Of a DNA stretch of 64,000 nt, positions 23,901 through 38,900 are shown piece after piece. A program made the translations under genes and the position numbers. Positions within the stretch are counted from its first letter, which is position 1; every line of letters starts with the position of its first letter. The notes beneath the pieces were generated by a model. That model was given only the letters and a program-made list of their open reading frames with translations. It ran no database searches and was not told the origin of the DNA. This DNA is from Firmicutes bacterium AM55-24TS (GTDB lineage Bacteria > Bacillota > Clostridia > UBA1381), in assembly GCA_003460745.1 (NCBI GenBank), contig QTVU01000001.1, positions 97,131-161,130 of the forward strand, given 5' to 3'.

Positions 23901-26900
23901 TTTGAGGTACTTCTGTCATTGAGTCTACGAAGAATATGTACTTAACGTCATCACTGTTTTCTACAGGTTCTTCTGTAGCATCCACATTACCACGCTTGAT
24001 GCTGATAATATCATTTTCACCGCTTCTTCTTGTGACGTGTAACTTATATGTCTTAATCGGCTGTGAAGTATTCTGCGATTGAACATAGATTGTATATATC
24101 TTAGCTGTATCAGTTGCTTCTGTAAGAGCGATTGTATAAGCCTTAGATGTTATACCCTTATCAACCAACGTTGGTGCAGGCTCACCATCTTCTGTAATCG
24201 CAAGTTTTGTAAATTGATTCTTAGCCTTTACTATAACATTTGCTATTTCGTCAGTTGTTTCAATACTTCCGTCATAGTAACCGCCGTTTGAAGCTACCCA
24301 GTTAGCTTCTACACCGTTTACTGTTACTGTAATATCGGTATCAGTACTCTGCGGCATAATGATTAGCTTAAATGTCTTCTTATAACTTGAGCCTGATTTA
24401 GCCACATCAACTTCATAAGTATATGGATTGCTTTCCGTCAAAGCTGACAAGTTACTAACCTGTAATCTATACAATGTTCTGTCAGGTGAATCAACAGTTA
24501 TAATATTATTTACATTTGTTGTATTTCTTACTTCAGCAATATTACCGTTTATTGATGTTAGGTATATAGTTGCTGTGTTAGAAGTTGTAGGAACATATAC
24601 AATATATTCGTTCTTGTCCTCTTCCTTCGCAATCTTTTCGTCATCGTATTCTACAGTCAATTCCATATCCATATCTGTAGGTGTTGCGATGATGTAGTAA
24701 TCCTTTGTACCGCCGCTCTGCGATGTTACGGTTACAGGAATTGCGAATGAATCGTTTGTGCCGTCACCGTCAAAGTCGTAATCGGCTGTAAGTTTTGTAA
24801 ATGTTGCCTTTGCAGTACCGCCGTTTGTATTTGCGAACGGTGCATTATCAATGCTTGTTACTGCCGCATTTACATCTTCAAGCTCGATTGCAAGGTCAAA
24901 TACTGTATAACCCGATGTAGTTGACTTAGGAACATATACATGATATGCATTGTATATATTACCGCCTAAGTTTACACTGTCATCTGCTGTAGTATCTGTA
25001 TCCTTGTTTTCACTGTCATTTGGATTTGCAGTTACCGACTTGATATTTGCATTGTTACTCTTCTTATAAATATATAGCTTATATTCGGCTGTTGCTGTAT
25101 TTGTAATATCATCAGATTTAACTGTGATTGTTACTTCTGTGAAGTTACTGTTTATAGTATCTTCAAGGTCTGTTGTAACAGTTGCGCCAAGTGTCGGATT
25201 TGTGTTGTTATTGCCTGAAACGCCGTCTTTACCTGTAATTTCTACACGGTAATTTGCGTTAGATGCAAGAGCCCATACATCTGCACTTGTTGCTGTACCG
25301 TCTACATAATATACATATGAGCCGTCAAGGTTTGTTTTCTTAACAGTATTGTTATCAACCTTTACAGTCAATGCATAATCATCGCTCAAACGTTTTAGAT
25401 ATACAACGTTTTCATATGCAGGGTCACCGTCAGCTGTTCTGTACAATCTGAACGGTACTTCCATTTCGGTTACAGAGATAGGCATTGAAACCTTAAGCTC
25501 TGCATAACCGCCGGCTGTAATATCGCCATTGTTAATGCTTACGAAGTGGTTCTTGCTCGCTGCCGTAACACCAATCAATACTTCACTTGCGTTAGGAAGT
25601 ACTTCAAGATATGTATATCTTGGTTCTGAATCAGTCGGTGCAGTTGCATCCAAACCGTTTACTGTTACGCTTTCAACAGAAGGAGCTTCGTCTGTACCCT
25701 TTATAACAAGCTTATACATCTTCTGTAGTGAGCCATCCTGTGAAACTACCTTAACATATCTAATCTCGTCGCCTGTCTGTAAATCCAAACCTGAAACGAT
25801 TTGAGTTACATATCCTACGTTGCTTGGATTATTATCATATGCATTCTGTCTAAGTTTCTCAATGTCTGTAAGTTCTGCCAATTCATCAGATGCTTGTACA
25901 GTTACATTTGTAAACTTAGTTGTATCAGGGATTTCAACAGTCCATGTTTCACCGTTGACGTCTGATGATTCCTTAACTGCATAATATGTGCCAACCTTAA
26001 TATACTCTACATCTGCATTTGTATCTGTATCTCTGATTATTAAGGTGTATTCTTTAGTTGTAAATCCGTCTTGTCCTGTTACTGTTATACGGTATCTGTT
26101 TACCGGCTGACTGTGTAGAGTTACCGCATCATTTGCCCATACATTCTGTGACTCGCTGCCCACTTCATTGTATGACAATCCATATGGTGACTTTGTCAAA
26201 TCTCTTGTGATAGCTTCAACCTTAACAGTTGAATTTGCATCTTGTGTTGTTATTGAAACATCAGCAGTCTTATCACTCGAAATACCGGTCTTTAGATATG
26301 TGTAAGTACCGTTTGCATTGCTTACTGTAGTACCGTTTACAGTTACATTCATAAGGTCTGTGTTTACAGCAACCTTAGTAATTACAAGAGTATATCTCTT
26401 TGTTGTACCGTCTTTTGCCTTAACTTCAATCGTTGCAGTTGTTTCTTTACTGTTTACAACCACATTGCTCAAAGTAACAGCTCCGGTCGCTTCATCCTTG
26501 CTGTCATAGCTGCCGTTTATATGTACGTACTGAACAAGCGATGTTTGCGGAGTTGCTATAATATCAACTCTTGAAGTTGTATCAGGAATCTTAATTACGA
26601 ACTTGCTGTTATCATCTGCATCATATTTTGCAGGTCTTACAACACCGTCTACAACAACATCAACGCTCTTAAGCTCAGGGTTACCTTCTACAGAAGATAC
26701 CTTTACGAAGTAAGTCATTACTTGACTTCCGTCTTCTGACTTAATATATACAGGAATTGTTACACCTGCTCTAAGCTCGTCATCAGTTATACCTGTAAGG
26801 TCAACATTAACGCTTGCATCATTGCTGTTTGAATATGTTATTGCAGCTGAACCGACATATGCTGACGGTTTATAAGTTGTTTCGATTGCAACTGTTGACT

Positions 26901-29900
26901 GACTGTCCTTAGCCTTTACTCTGATAGGAAGAATTGTTCGGCCCGAATCTACATATGTATAGAATTCACCTGCGGTATTCTTGCTTAAGTCAGGGTCTTC
27001 ATTTGCAATATAGATTGCTTTTACAAATTCAATCTCTGTATTATCAGACTTCTTGCGAAGTACAAGTTTATAATCCTTTGATGTAACTCCGTCTTCTGCT
27101 ATTACTCTGATTGAAAGTTCAGTTGGACCATCATTCAATGACGGGTCAAGAGTAACTTCTCTGATTGCCTTATATGTTGCACCCGTTGTCATAGTTGAAG
27201 GCTGTTCTGTAGCAGGGTCGTAAATTACAACCTTTGAGCTTGTATTATTTGCTTCTGCAGTAATATTAATGCTTAGAGCTGTACCCGTTGTTATAATATC
27301 ACTTGCATTAATACCAAGATAATACTCAATATTACCGTTTTCATCAGTAATCTGCTTTACCTTACCTGTGTAGTCAGGGCTTGCAGGGTCTGTTGTAGGT
27401 GTTGAATCAACCTTATACAGACCAACATTATTTGATGCATATTTAATAATAAGTGTCGGTATATTCATTGAGCTGTTGTCTATGACAATACCGTCTGCTC
27501 TCTTAACATACAACTTAGTTGTTGTACTGCCACTCGCTTCTTCTTCAAGAAGTTCCTTCGAAAGAAGAACCTTTGCAATACCGCCCTGTGTAGGATCGGC
27601 AGCGTTGATAGGTGTCGGAGTTACGAAGTTATTCGGTGTTCCGACTGCTACCTGCGAACGTGCATCAGCAGTTGTAACGTAAATTACAATACCGTCCTCC
27701 GAATAAGGGGCTTGGCCTTCATATGTGTTAATTGAAGTCTTATATGTTGCAGCAACCTTATTTTCTGTTAAGTCTACTGCCGTTATACCGTTTGTTTCAG
27801 GTAATTTCAAAATATTTACCTTAAACGTCTTTTCTGTTCCGTCTTCTGACTTAACATGGATATATACAGCATTTGCCTTTGGCTGAGTTGCTTTAACATC
27901 CATTTCATCTGTATATGTTGCATCGCCATTTACATAGAATGTACTGCTTGTTGAAATCGTCAGCTTAATGCTTTCATCAGTTGTAACATTATCGCCGTCT
28001 ACAATAACACCCTCTGCTACAAGTTTTTGAGTTGTGTTATCTGTTCCGTCAGTTGACGCAGGCAAAGTATATTCATACTCACCGTCAGCATTCTGCGAAA
28101 GTTCTTCGCCGCCATATGTTACCTTTATTGCAGTATTAGCTGACATTCTTATAATATCAAGCTGATATACACCCTGTGAATATGATGTATCTGCCGGAGT
28201 TACAGCAATATAAAGTGTTGTTGTATCTGCTGTAATCGAAACATTTCTCATATCGAACGGCATTCCTGACATAGAGTCACTCTTTGCAGTTGCTTCATCA
28301 GGACGAATTGCAACCTTTGAGCTTGTGCTTGCCGCTACGGCATTAACCTGTACATAGTTAGTATCATACTTAATCTTTGCAACATACTTACCGGTTGTCT
28401 TATCATATGTAACATTGTAATTTTCACCGATTATTATACCTGTCGGCTTGTACTCAAGCTTATCAACAGTAAGGCTTCCCAAACGAGAATCTGCCGTTTT
28501 CTTGTAAATACGTAGTGTATATTCATTAACCGCACCCAATGTTGTTGTTACCTTTAGAGCAATATCCATATAACCCTTGTCATTGAAGTTCAAGGTTACA
28601 TCTTCGGTTGTTGTATATGAATATACGTTGCCGTTCTCAATTTGAACTTGTCCGTTAGTTACTGCAGTTGTCAATGTTACAGACGCTGTCTTAGCATCGT
28701 CATCAACTGCCCATACATACATTAACTTTTCATTACCGTCTTCTTTTACAAGAGTTGAGTTAATATAGCCGCTGTTATCAACTGATACAAACGGATCACT
28801 CTCTTCATCAAGCTTGAAAATTGTAAGTATGTACGGAGCACCGTCAAGCGAATCGGCTGTCAATTTAATATATGTCTTATCTGATGTCTTTGTATTATCA
28901 AGGATAAATCCGTCATATGTGAATTCACCAGGTGTTGTTGCCTCCTTTACGGCATTTAGCAAACCATCAGGAGTGTATGTTACCTTTGCGACATCTCCGA
29001 TCATAGGAGTTGTGATGATGTTAATATTAGCAACATCCTTAATCGGGATTACAACCTCGTAGTTCTGAGTATCACTCGGATTCTTCTGGTATGCGGTATA
29101 TGTATTAAGCACATTTCCGCTTGCATCGACGATTTCTACCTTAATTTCCTTGATTGTTGTCGCCTCAGACTGTCTGTAAATAGTCAATGAATGGTTTGAT
29201 ACAGTTCCGTCTTGTGCTGTTACTTTAATAGGAATGACCTTATATGTTTCATTTGCCGACATTGTAATCTTCTGTACGTCATAGTAACCGTCATGACCGT
29301 TATCCTTGTCATGATCGCTGTTTACAGTTACATTCGCAATAGAGATTTTAGCTGACGGAGAAACTTGGCTATAGATATAAATATCTCTATCCTTAGCATC
29401 GCCGGTTTCCTTAATGATTGCATAATAGTTACCTGTATTACCTATCAGAACACCATTTCTTACATAATCCGATACTGCCGCATCTTTCAATTTAATATGG
29501 TTTTCAGGTTGGTCATAATAAACCCAATCAGCTACATCTGTAGCAGGATCGTTTTCACCAACTTTTACAATTCTCAAATCACCGTCATTTGAGTATCTTG
29601 TTGTATGAGCTTTATATATTCCGTCAAAGCTTGTGTTGCTGTTCTTAAACTCGAAGTAATAATTATCTTCAAGTTCACTGATCGGTACATCTGTAAATTC
29701 ATAGTATCCTATAAACTTAGGGTCTTTTGAACCAATATTTGCGTCTGTCAACAATGTACCCATAACAGGATTTTGACCGTTCTTATCTACCATATAGATA
29801 ACATCTGCGTCTACAATACTCTTAACGTGTACCGTTACAGTTGTAGCATTAGGAATTGTTGTTTGTACAAGACCTGTATAAACACTCTTTAGAGGATCAA

Positions 29901-32900
29901 CAAGCTTATAAGACTTATCGCCTACAACAGATATTATCTCTGTATATTCATCACTGTCAAGATAACCCTTTTCTACTGCGGCTTGAGTTGCTGTGTCATC
30001 AAGTTTTGAATAATCAAATACGATTGCTTCAACATGATTATCGCTTGCATCGGCAACTTCTACATATGCAGTTTGTTTTGTACCTGTCTTTACATCTGTT
30101 ACAACAAGCGTTGCAACACCTTCCTTAGTCTTTCCGCTTACTTTACCGTCTGAATCTACAGATACAAGTGAACCAGGAATAAGAGCAGTTACTCCATCCT
30201 TATCCATTTCATTCGTGATTTCCCATTTGTATGTGTCACCTGTTGTTGCATTATCTTTAATCAAGTTAAATCTATTGAATGAAACTTTCATCTGATAAGG
30301 TGCGGAACCGATATAAAGTTTCAAGCTTGAAGGAATAAGCTTCATAGTTCTGCCTGTTACAAGCACAGGGCTGAATTCGTTAGAATCAGATGCGTTTGTT
30401 GTACCAGGTTTATAGTGTGCAGGATCTTCACCCGCATAAGCATCACCCAACTGACCGTGTGTATTTTCACCGAAGCTCCATACAAATCCGTCTTCAAGTA
30501 CAACGTATGATGTTGCACCACCTGTTGCAACCGAAATTGCCGACAGACTTCCGTCATCAACAGTTACTTCTACAGGAGATACTTTGTCATCAGATGTTGT
30601 TACATTACCGATACCCAAACGTCCAAGGTCTGCACTACCCCAGCTCATTACTCTTCCGTCTGCTGTTATCGCAATATTGTGCAATGCACCGACTGAAATA
30701 TCAACTGCGTAGTTATTAGTACCGTCAAATACATCTACATAGTCAGGAGCGTAGTATAACAAGCTTCCGCTTTCGTCAATACCTTGTCCAAGCTGACCTT
30801 CGCTGTTAGCACCCCACGATATAATTCTGCCGTTATCAAGCATTGCAACAACGTGATATAAACCATCATACGTTCTTAAAATATGACCGTTAAATTCATC
30901 ACCAAGGTCTATCTGTACAGGGTAAGCATAGTAACGATTATTTGTATTATCAATTTGGTGATTCGAGTTTTCACCCCAACCCCAAAGTGTACCGTCATAA
31001 CGTACTGCCTTTGTTGCGCTACCGCCTGCACCGATACTAATGCTGATAACTTTGTTCAAGCCTTGTGCTACAACCGGAGTGCTTGATCTCTTGCTTGTAT
31101 CCTTTGAAGGAGCACCAAGCTGACCTAAGCTGTTGTCACCAAAGCTATATACGTATCCGTCTGCACCAAGTACCATTGTATGTTGTTTACCTGCCGAGAT
31201 AGATACTATTTCAGGCAGACTTTCTACCTTTTGAGGTGTTGATACGACTATGCTTGCATTACCCAAACCAAGCTGACCGTAATCATTATGACCCCATGTA
31301 TAAACTTCACCGTCACGGGTAAGTGCGATTGAATGATATTCACCTGCGTGAACAGATACAATATCCTTACCGTTTAATGCTGTTACATTTATAGGTTCAT
31401 ATGCACAAGATACGCTGCCGTCACCAAGCTGACCGTATTCATTGTTACCCCATGTCCAAACTGTTCCGTCCGACTTAAGAGCGATAACATGAGAGTTACC
31501 TGCTGAAATCATAGGAGCTGTCTGTGCGTCTTTATCTATTACATGAACGATACATACTGATGTAAGGTTGCCCTTCTTAACAACGATATGAGTAATACCA
31601 ATCTTATTACCTGTAATCTCGCCGTCATCACCAACTGCCGTAACATCTGCAATAGCTGTATTCTTACTTTCAAATGAGATACTTCCAGGATTAGCATAAT
31701 CAGTAATCAAGTTGAACTTCTTACCTGAATATGTGTCAAGAGTAGCTGTTTCTCCGACATGAATTGTCATTTCATATTTAGAAATAAGTTCTGTTCTTTC
31801 ACCGATTAGAACCGGAACATAACTCTTTGTTTCGTTTCTGGCAACCGGTGTACCAAGTGAATAGTCACCATAACCGTAAACGTCACCATTCCTTGTATAG
31901 AATACTGAATATTCATCACCAAGACTTACACCTGCGATTGCGAAATCGTTATATGATGACTTGATAGTATCAATAACAGCATTTGCAATAGGTATATTTC
32001 TTTCAACAGTGTCACCTATGCCAAGTTGACCCTTATTATTTTGACCGAATACATACATATTACCATCCTTACCGATAACTGTACTGTATTTATTACCGGC
32101 TGCTATGGTTACTGCATCTGTTAAAATCTTTGTGTAGGTATTTTTTGTTGCACTCGGTGTATTACCAAGCTGACCGTGTCGGTCACTGCCTGTTGCATAA
32201 ACGCTTGATGTAAATGCAAGAGCAATACTATGGTCATATCCTGCAGCTATAGCAACTATAGCTTCGGTATCTCTTACTTCTGTCGGCAACCACAATTCAC
32301 CTGTGTTATTACCGACTCCGCCTTGTCCCGAATCATTAGCGCCCATTGCCCAAATTGTTCCGTTTGAACGCAATAGCAATGCATTTTCACTGCCTGCCGA
32401 AATAGCAGTTACACTGTCAACTGTTGATACGCTCTGAGGAGTAGCATATGCCGTACCGATATTACCGATACCAAGTTGGCCCTTATTGTTGCTGCCCCAT
32501 GTCCATACATTACCGTACTTATCAAGAGCCATACCGAACGCATCACCTGCTGCAACGTTAATTATGTTGCTTAGTCCGTCAATCTTTGCGAATGATGTAC
32601 GAGCCGATATTGCTGTTGATGCAACTCCAAGCTGACTGCAATCATTCAGACCTGTTGAGTAAACAGTTCCGTCTGATGCTACAGCAAGTGCAAATTCTTC
32701 ACCGACTGCAATATCAATAAACTTAACACCTGACGGTGTTACATCAGTAGGTTCATCAACAGATATTGTGTTGCCTGTACCAAGCTGACCGTTCTTGTTT
32801 ATACCCCATGCCCAAAGAGTTCCGTCTGCTCTTAGAGCAAGTGAATGGTTACCCTTCGTTATAGCCTTAGGTTCAAATCCTACATTATTATTTGATACAA

Positions 32901-35900
32901 TTACTTTTATGTATGCACTCTTTTGACTGTATTTGTTTTCAGCCGCAGAAATGTATGCCGTACCTGCTTTATTCGCAGTTGCAACGCCTGTTGACTTGTT
33001 GATTTCAAGTACACCAAGGTCACTTGAAACAAACTCAAATTCATTCATACTAAGTATGCCGCTCTGATATAGATTGAATACATTAAATCCTGCATCCAAA
33101 TCCTTAACATCATCGACATTCATATAGATTGTGCCATAAAGAGCCGTACCGTTTTCATAAATAACAACTTCGTTACCGCCAACCATCAGAGGTACATTCT
33201 TATCAATTTGTGTACCGTCACCAAGCTGACCGTACTCATTACTACCTACAATCCAAACGTTTCCGTTTTCATCGACTGCCATCTGATGATTTGAGCCGCC
33301 TGCAACAAGGTCAAACTTCAAATCATCTGATGATTTAATAACCTTAGCAGGTACATACTTCTCTGTTGTGTTGCCGATACCAAGCTGACCGTATTCATTT
33401 GCACCCCATCTGTAAATGTCACCATTTACATCAATTGCGGCTGAAACGAATTTACTTGCTGAAATATCAACAATTCCCGCCAGATATGAATCTCCCGAAT
33501 TTTGTTCGCCTTTATAAACCTTTACCGGAACAGTACTTGCTGTTCTGCTGTTTGTACCAAGTTGACCGTGTTCATTTGCGCCTAATGCCCAAACATTTCC
33601 GTTAGTATCAAGAGCAAGAAGATGGTTCGTACCGTGTGCAATCTTCAAGATTGAAAGTTCATTTCCGTTATCGTCCTTGTATCCCATTACCTTTGTAGGA
33701 ATGTTATCCTTAGACATCTTCCAAACTTCACCGCTTATACTTAGAGCATAATTGCCGCTTACTTGAAGAATGTTATTCAAACCTGAAACGATTGATGCGT
33801 AATTTTGATTATCGTATTCTTCTCCAAATACTGCAACTGTACCGTTTGCAAGTAGGATATATGCTGTATTGCCGTGAGTTGAAATTCCAACTGCACCTTC
33901 TACATCTGTACCGTCTTTGTATTTAACTGTGTCAATACCGGTAGCCGATCTGTCATCATTACCGTTACCAAGCTGACCATTGTTATTATTACCCCACGAG
34001 TAAACTTTACTGCTCATTCCTATTGCAAGATTATACTTATCACCTGCCGCAATCAGAACAGCTTGTTCATTGTTTGCACCTAACGTCACCTTCTTAGGTT
34101 CAAGTGACATTCCGTTTTCTGTTTCATATCCAAGTTGATTTGAGTCATTCAGACCCCAAGTCCATACAGTACCGTCATACTTAAGGGCAATGCTGTGTCC
34201 TTTGCCGCCGTCTACCATCGGGTAGATACCACCGTTTTGACCTACGTAAACCGTTACATAACCGATTGTGTTTGAAGATGTCTTAACAACCTTCAAGATT
34301 GCTTTACCGTCTTTAACACCTGTTATTGTAAGTCCGTCGCTTTCTACCCTAACAACTGATGTATCAAGTGATTCAACTGTATAACTGTTATCGGTTGATG
34401 TAGTCTTACCTAATAGATTTAGATATTCGGCAATCGTTACCGTAAGTGCATTATTATTAGTGTCACCTACAGAAACATTAACGCTTGAACCCTTATCCAA
34501 TCTGATAACCTGCGGTTTAACGCTAAGTTGCATTTTACCCGCAATTACAGGAATATATGCATTCGCATTATCCTGATTACCAAGTTGGCTGTATTCATTT
34601 GCACCGAAACTCCATACATAACCGTCACTGTCAATAGTTACTGTATGGTTAATACCTGCAGCAACAAAGATAATATTCTTTGCAGAATCAATGTATTCAA
34701 CCTTTGAAGGGCTCTTATAGTCCTTCTTAATCTTCTGACCTGACTGATACTTTTCTTCATTGATACCCCATGCATATACGTCACCGTTTTCTGTTATGGC
34801 TACGCTGTAACGATAACCGGCTGCAATATCAATTACCTTGCCAAGTGTGCTTATAAATTGAATATCGTTTGTACCAACTGAACTTATATCGCTCAATTCA
34901 CCGACACCAAGTTCACCGTTCTTGTTATCACCGAATGTATATAAGCCTCCGTCTCTTGCTATAAGAAGAGTATGGGTTGTATCAATATTAGTTGCGCTGC
35001 CGTCACCGATGTGGTCATTAGATGCAATCTTTATAAAACGTACATCTTTAGTATCTTTTTGAATTATTACCGATGACGCATTCTTATTAGGAATTTGCCA
35101 TATTGTACCGTCAGCCTTTAGACCGTATTTACCTGAAATTTGAATCATTCTCTCGAACAAATCAAGCTGAATAGGTTTACTACCATAACCTGTATTGTTA
35201 TTGATATTACCCCATGCGTAAATATGTCCGTCCTTATCAAGCGCATAGCTTGTTGTTTCGCCGACACCGATTTCAACAGCCTTTGTGCTGTCAGGAAGAT
35301 TAACCTGTACAGGTTTATTAGAATTGTTACGTGTACCGTTTCCAAGCTGACCTAAGTCATTTCTTCCCCAAGTCCATACTTTGCCTGTATTGTCAACAGC
35401 TATAGTATGACCGTTACCCGTTTCAATTCTTGTAATATAATTTGAAGGATTACCGAAATCAAAAGTAATCTCTGTAGGTACAATTCTGTTTTCTTTGCCT
35501 TGGTCACCAAGTTGACCTAAGTCATTTTTACCCCATGTATATACTTTACCGTCTTTATCAAGTGCAACAGTAAATCCTTCGCCTGCAGCTACCTGCGGAA
35601 GGGTCTTATAACCATTCATAAGAACAGTTACTTCAACAGTTGTCTGTCTGCCGCCGCCTGATACGATAATCTGTGTCTTACCTGTTGATACAGGATTGAT
35701 TGTCAAGCCACTTACAGATGCAATGTTTCCGTTTATTGAACTTGCGCTGAAGTTTACACTTGAATCTGTATTCTGTATTACATTGAAGAACTTATTATAA
35801 ACCGGATTGATAACTGATGTTTCACCCTCATGAAGTGTTACAAAATATTCATCAAGTGAAATATAATCTTCACCCGTCTTTGCCGGAACAAGTTCATTTG

Positions 35901-38900
35901 TTTCTGTATCTGACGATTGACCTGCCGTACCGTTACCGATTTGACCAAGGTCACTTGCACCCCATGTATATACATATCCGTCTGTTAATATTGCAGAAGT
36001 ATTTGTTCCGCCTACTGCAACACCCCAAACATTAGTGTTATTTACAGGGATATATGTCGGTTTAGATACCTTTTCTGTCTGGCTGTTATCACCAATCTGA
36101 CCACGACTGCCCGCACCCCAAGTATAAACCTTACCGCTGTCTGTAAGTGCAGCTATATGTGTTTGAGCAGAACGCGAACCGCCAAACTGTAAATCAACAA
36201 TACCGCTTGTTTCATTAGGTATGTTAATTTGAGATACTAACGAAACTTTTTCGCCTGCGGCATCATTCAATACTTGATAATACTGATTATTACCCCATAC
36301 AAATGCTCTGCCGTCAGCAGTCATAAATGCTGAGTTATAAGGACCTGCCGAAAGTGCGGCTGCCTCAACTTTATCACCGGTTGAAGAATTTGCATCTACA
36401 GGTAAATCTACTTCTACAATAGTTGCAGTATATGTATTACCGTCTTTTGTTGTGTCAACACCAAGTTGTTTTTCTGTATTGTCACCGACTATCCACATAG
36501 TTTTGTTACCAAGAAGTAACATTGTATGTGCGGCGCCGGCTGCTATATCAACTACTCCGCCAAGTGTACCGTTACCGCCAACACCTCTCATTAATACCGG
36601 AGTCGGATGTTGAGAACCGTTTACATCTGCTGTTCCAAGCTGACCTCTTGTATTATTACCGAAGCTATATACATATCCGTTATCTGTTAAAACAACCGAA
36701 TAATCAGCACCTGCAGCTACCTTTACCGCAAATACATTTGAAAGTGCCTTAACCAATACAGGCAATGATGCACTGCCATATTTATAAGCGCTTATACCAA
36801 GCTGACCATAGTTATTCATTCCCCATGCATAGACTTGACCATTCTTATCTACTGCAAGAACATGGTCCGGACCTGCCGCAATATCAACGATTGTTTCAGC
36901 GTCAAGGTCAAATCTCTGGTCATTATTAGGATTGATATATTGATCAATTCTTGTAGGAGTTGCAATTACAGGAGTTGCTGTATCAATACCTACTCTGCCG
37001 TTAGTATTTGAACCCCAACCCCAAATTGTTCCGTCTGCTTTCAATGCGATTACATAACCGTCACCAATTGCAATCTTAGGATTTGTAAATCCTTCAGAAA
37101 CCGTGATATGAGTTGCAACAGTCTTACCTGTAAGTGAATCTGTTGCAATAAGAACAGTTGAACCTGTCTTAAGTCCCCTAACCTTTACAGTAGTCGATGT
37201 CAAACCGCCTGTTGCGGCTGAAGGAGTTGATGATACGATTTCTGCAATATTTGGATTTAGTATCCTCCATGTAACTTCGCTTGTGGTTGTTGTTGATGTA
37301 TTAAATAATGAGAATACTGTAGCCGATGAAGTTGCAGTTACATCTGCTTCATCTGTCGGATGAAGTCTTAGAACCTTTGAATCAAGTGAAACCGGACTAC
37401 TGCCGACAACTACCGGATAAGGACTGTTATCCGTTGTTTGGTCACCAAGCTGACCTTGATTGTTAAGACCCCATACGTATACTCCGCCCGTCTTAGAAAC
37501 GGCAAGTACATGAGATGCATTATCACCCGATTCAACCATCATGATATTTGACAGTTTTTCTGTTCCGCTGTTATTCTTATCAACAAAAGTTGGAAGTGTT
37601 GAAATTCCTCCGGTAACTCCGTGACCTAATTGACCTACATGGTTATAACCCCATGCATATACATTTGCATCTGCAGTATTGGTAAGTGCAACATGGAATC
37701 TGTAACCTGCAGTAATTTGCGAAATATCCGTCAAAGGATTTGTTCCGTCTGTTGTTACTCTTACAGGATATACATTAGTCCAGTTTGTTGTATTTGTACC
37801 TGTAATGCCTTCTGTATTAATACCTGTAGAATATACATAGTTATCAAAAGCATCAGCAGAATCTGTTACATTGTCTTTTAGTTCAAATGTTACATATGCG
37901 CCATGATGGTCACCGCGGCCAAGACTTACAACACCCTTGAATTCACCGCCGTCAGCACTCTTCTGCATCTTTTGAACAAGACTCGAATTACTTGTATTAC
38001 CTACACCGCGTTCACCGTATCCGTTATAACCCACTGTGAATACTGTTGAATCTCTGTTCAAAATTGCTGTTGAATAAGTACCAACTTCTGCATCAAATGC
38101 ATTATTAACACCGATAATCTTATTTGGTAATGTAGTATTTGCACCGTTTGTACCTAAGTTACCATAATTGTTATAACCCCAAGCATAAGCAGTACCGTCA
38201 TCCATGATTACTATAGCACTATGAACACCGGCTCTTATCTTAACAGCCTTGTTTGAAAGACCTGCACCGAAGAAACCGTTACCATCTGTACTCTTAACCT
38301 TTATCGGATAGTATTGATAGTAATCGCTGCCTGTACCCTGTCCGAGTGCAGCATAGTAGTTACGTCCCCATGCATAGACGCTGCCATCTCTTGTCAATGC
38401 ATATGCTGCATAAATGTTAGCCGAAATATCAATTACATCTTCAAGAGGTGAACCGTTATCAAGGACTACCTGTACAGGAGCTCCTGATTGAGTAACTGTT
38501 TTGTCATTAATACCAAGCTCGCCGTATGTATTTTCACCCCATGTCCAAACTGTTCCGTCTGCCTTTAGGGCGATTGAGAAGTAATCACCCGCATCAATCT
38601 TAGGGAATACAGCTGTTCCGTTGTCAACTGCCGACTGATAGTCTGCAGGAAGAACATTAACCTCTATCAATGCATATAAGCTTGTATCCTTATCTGCAAC
38701 AACAATGTTTGCCTTACCTACGCCAACAAACGAAAGCTGGTTATTAAGTCCGACTGTAACAACGTTTGTATCTGTAGATGCGATTCTAAATGTACCTATA
38801 TCTGTGATATGGTCTTCAAATACGTTAAAGCCCGAAACAATACTCGGTACAAAGCTTCTTGAAGGAGCACCTTCATATGTTGTAATTTCATTATTTGTTA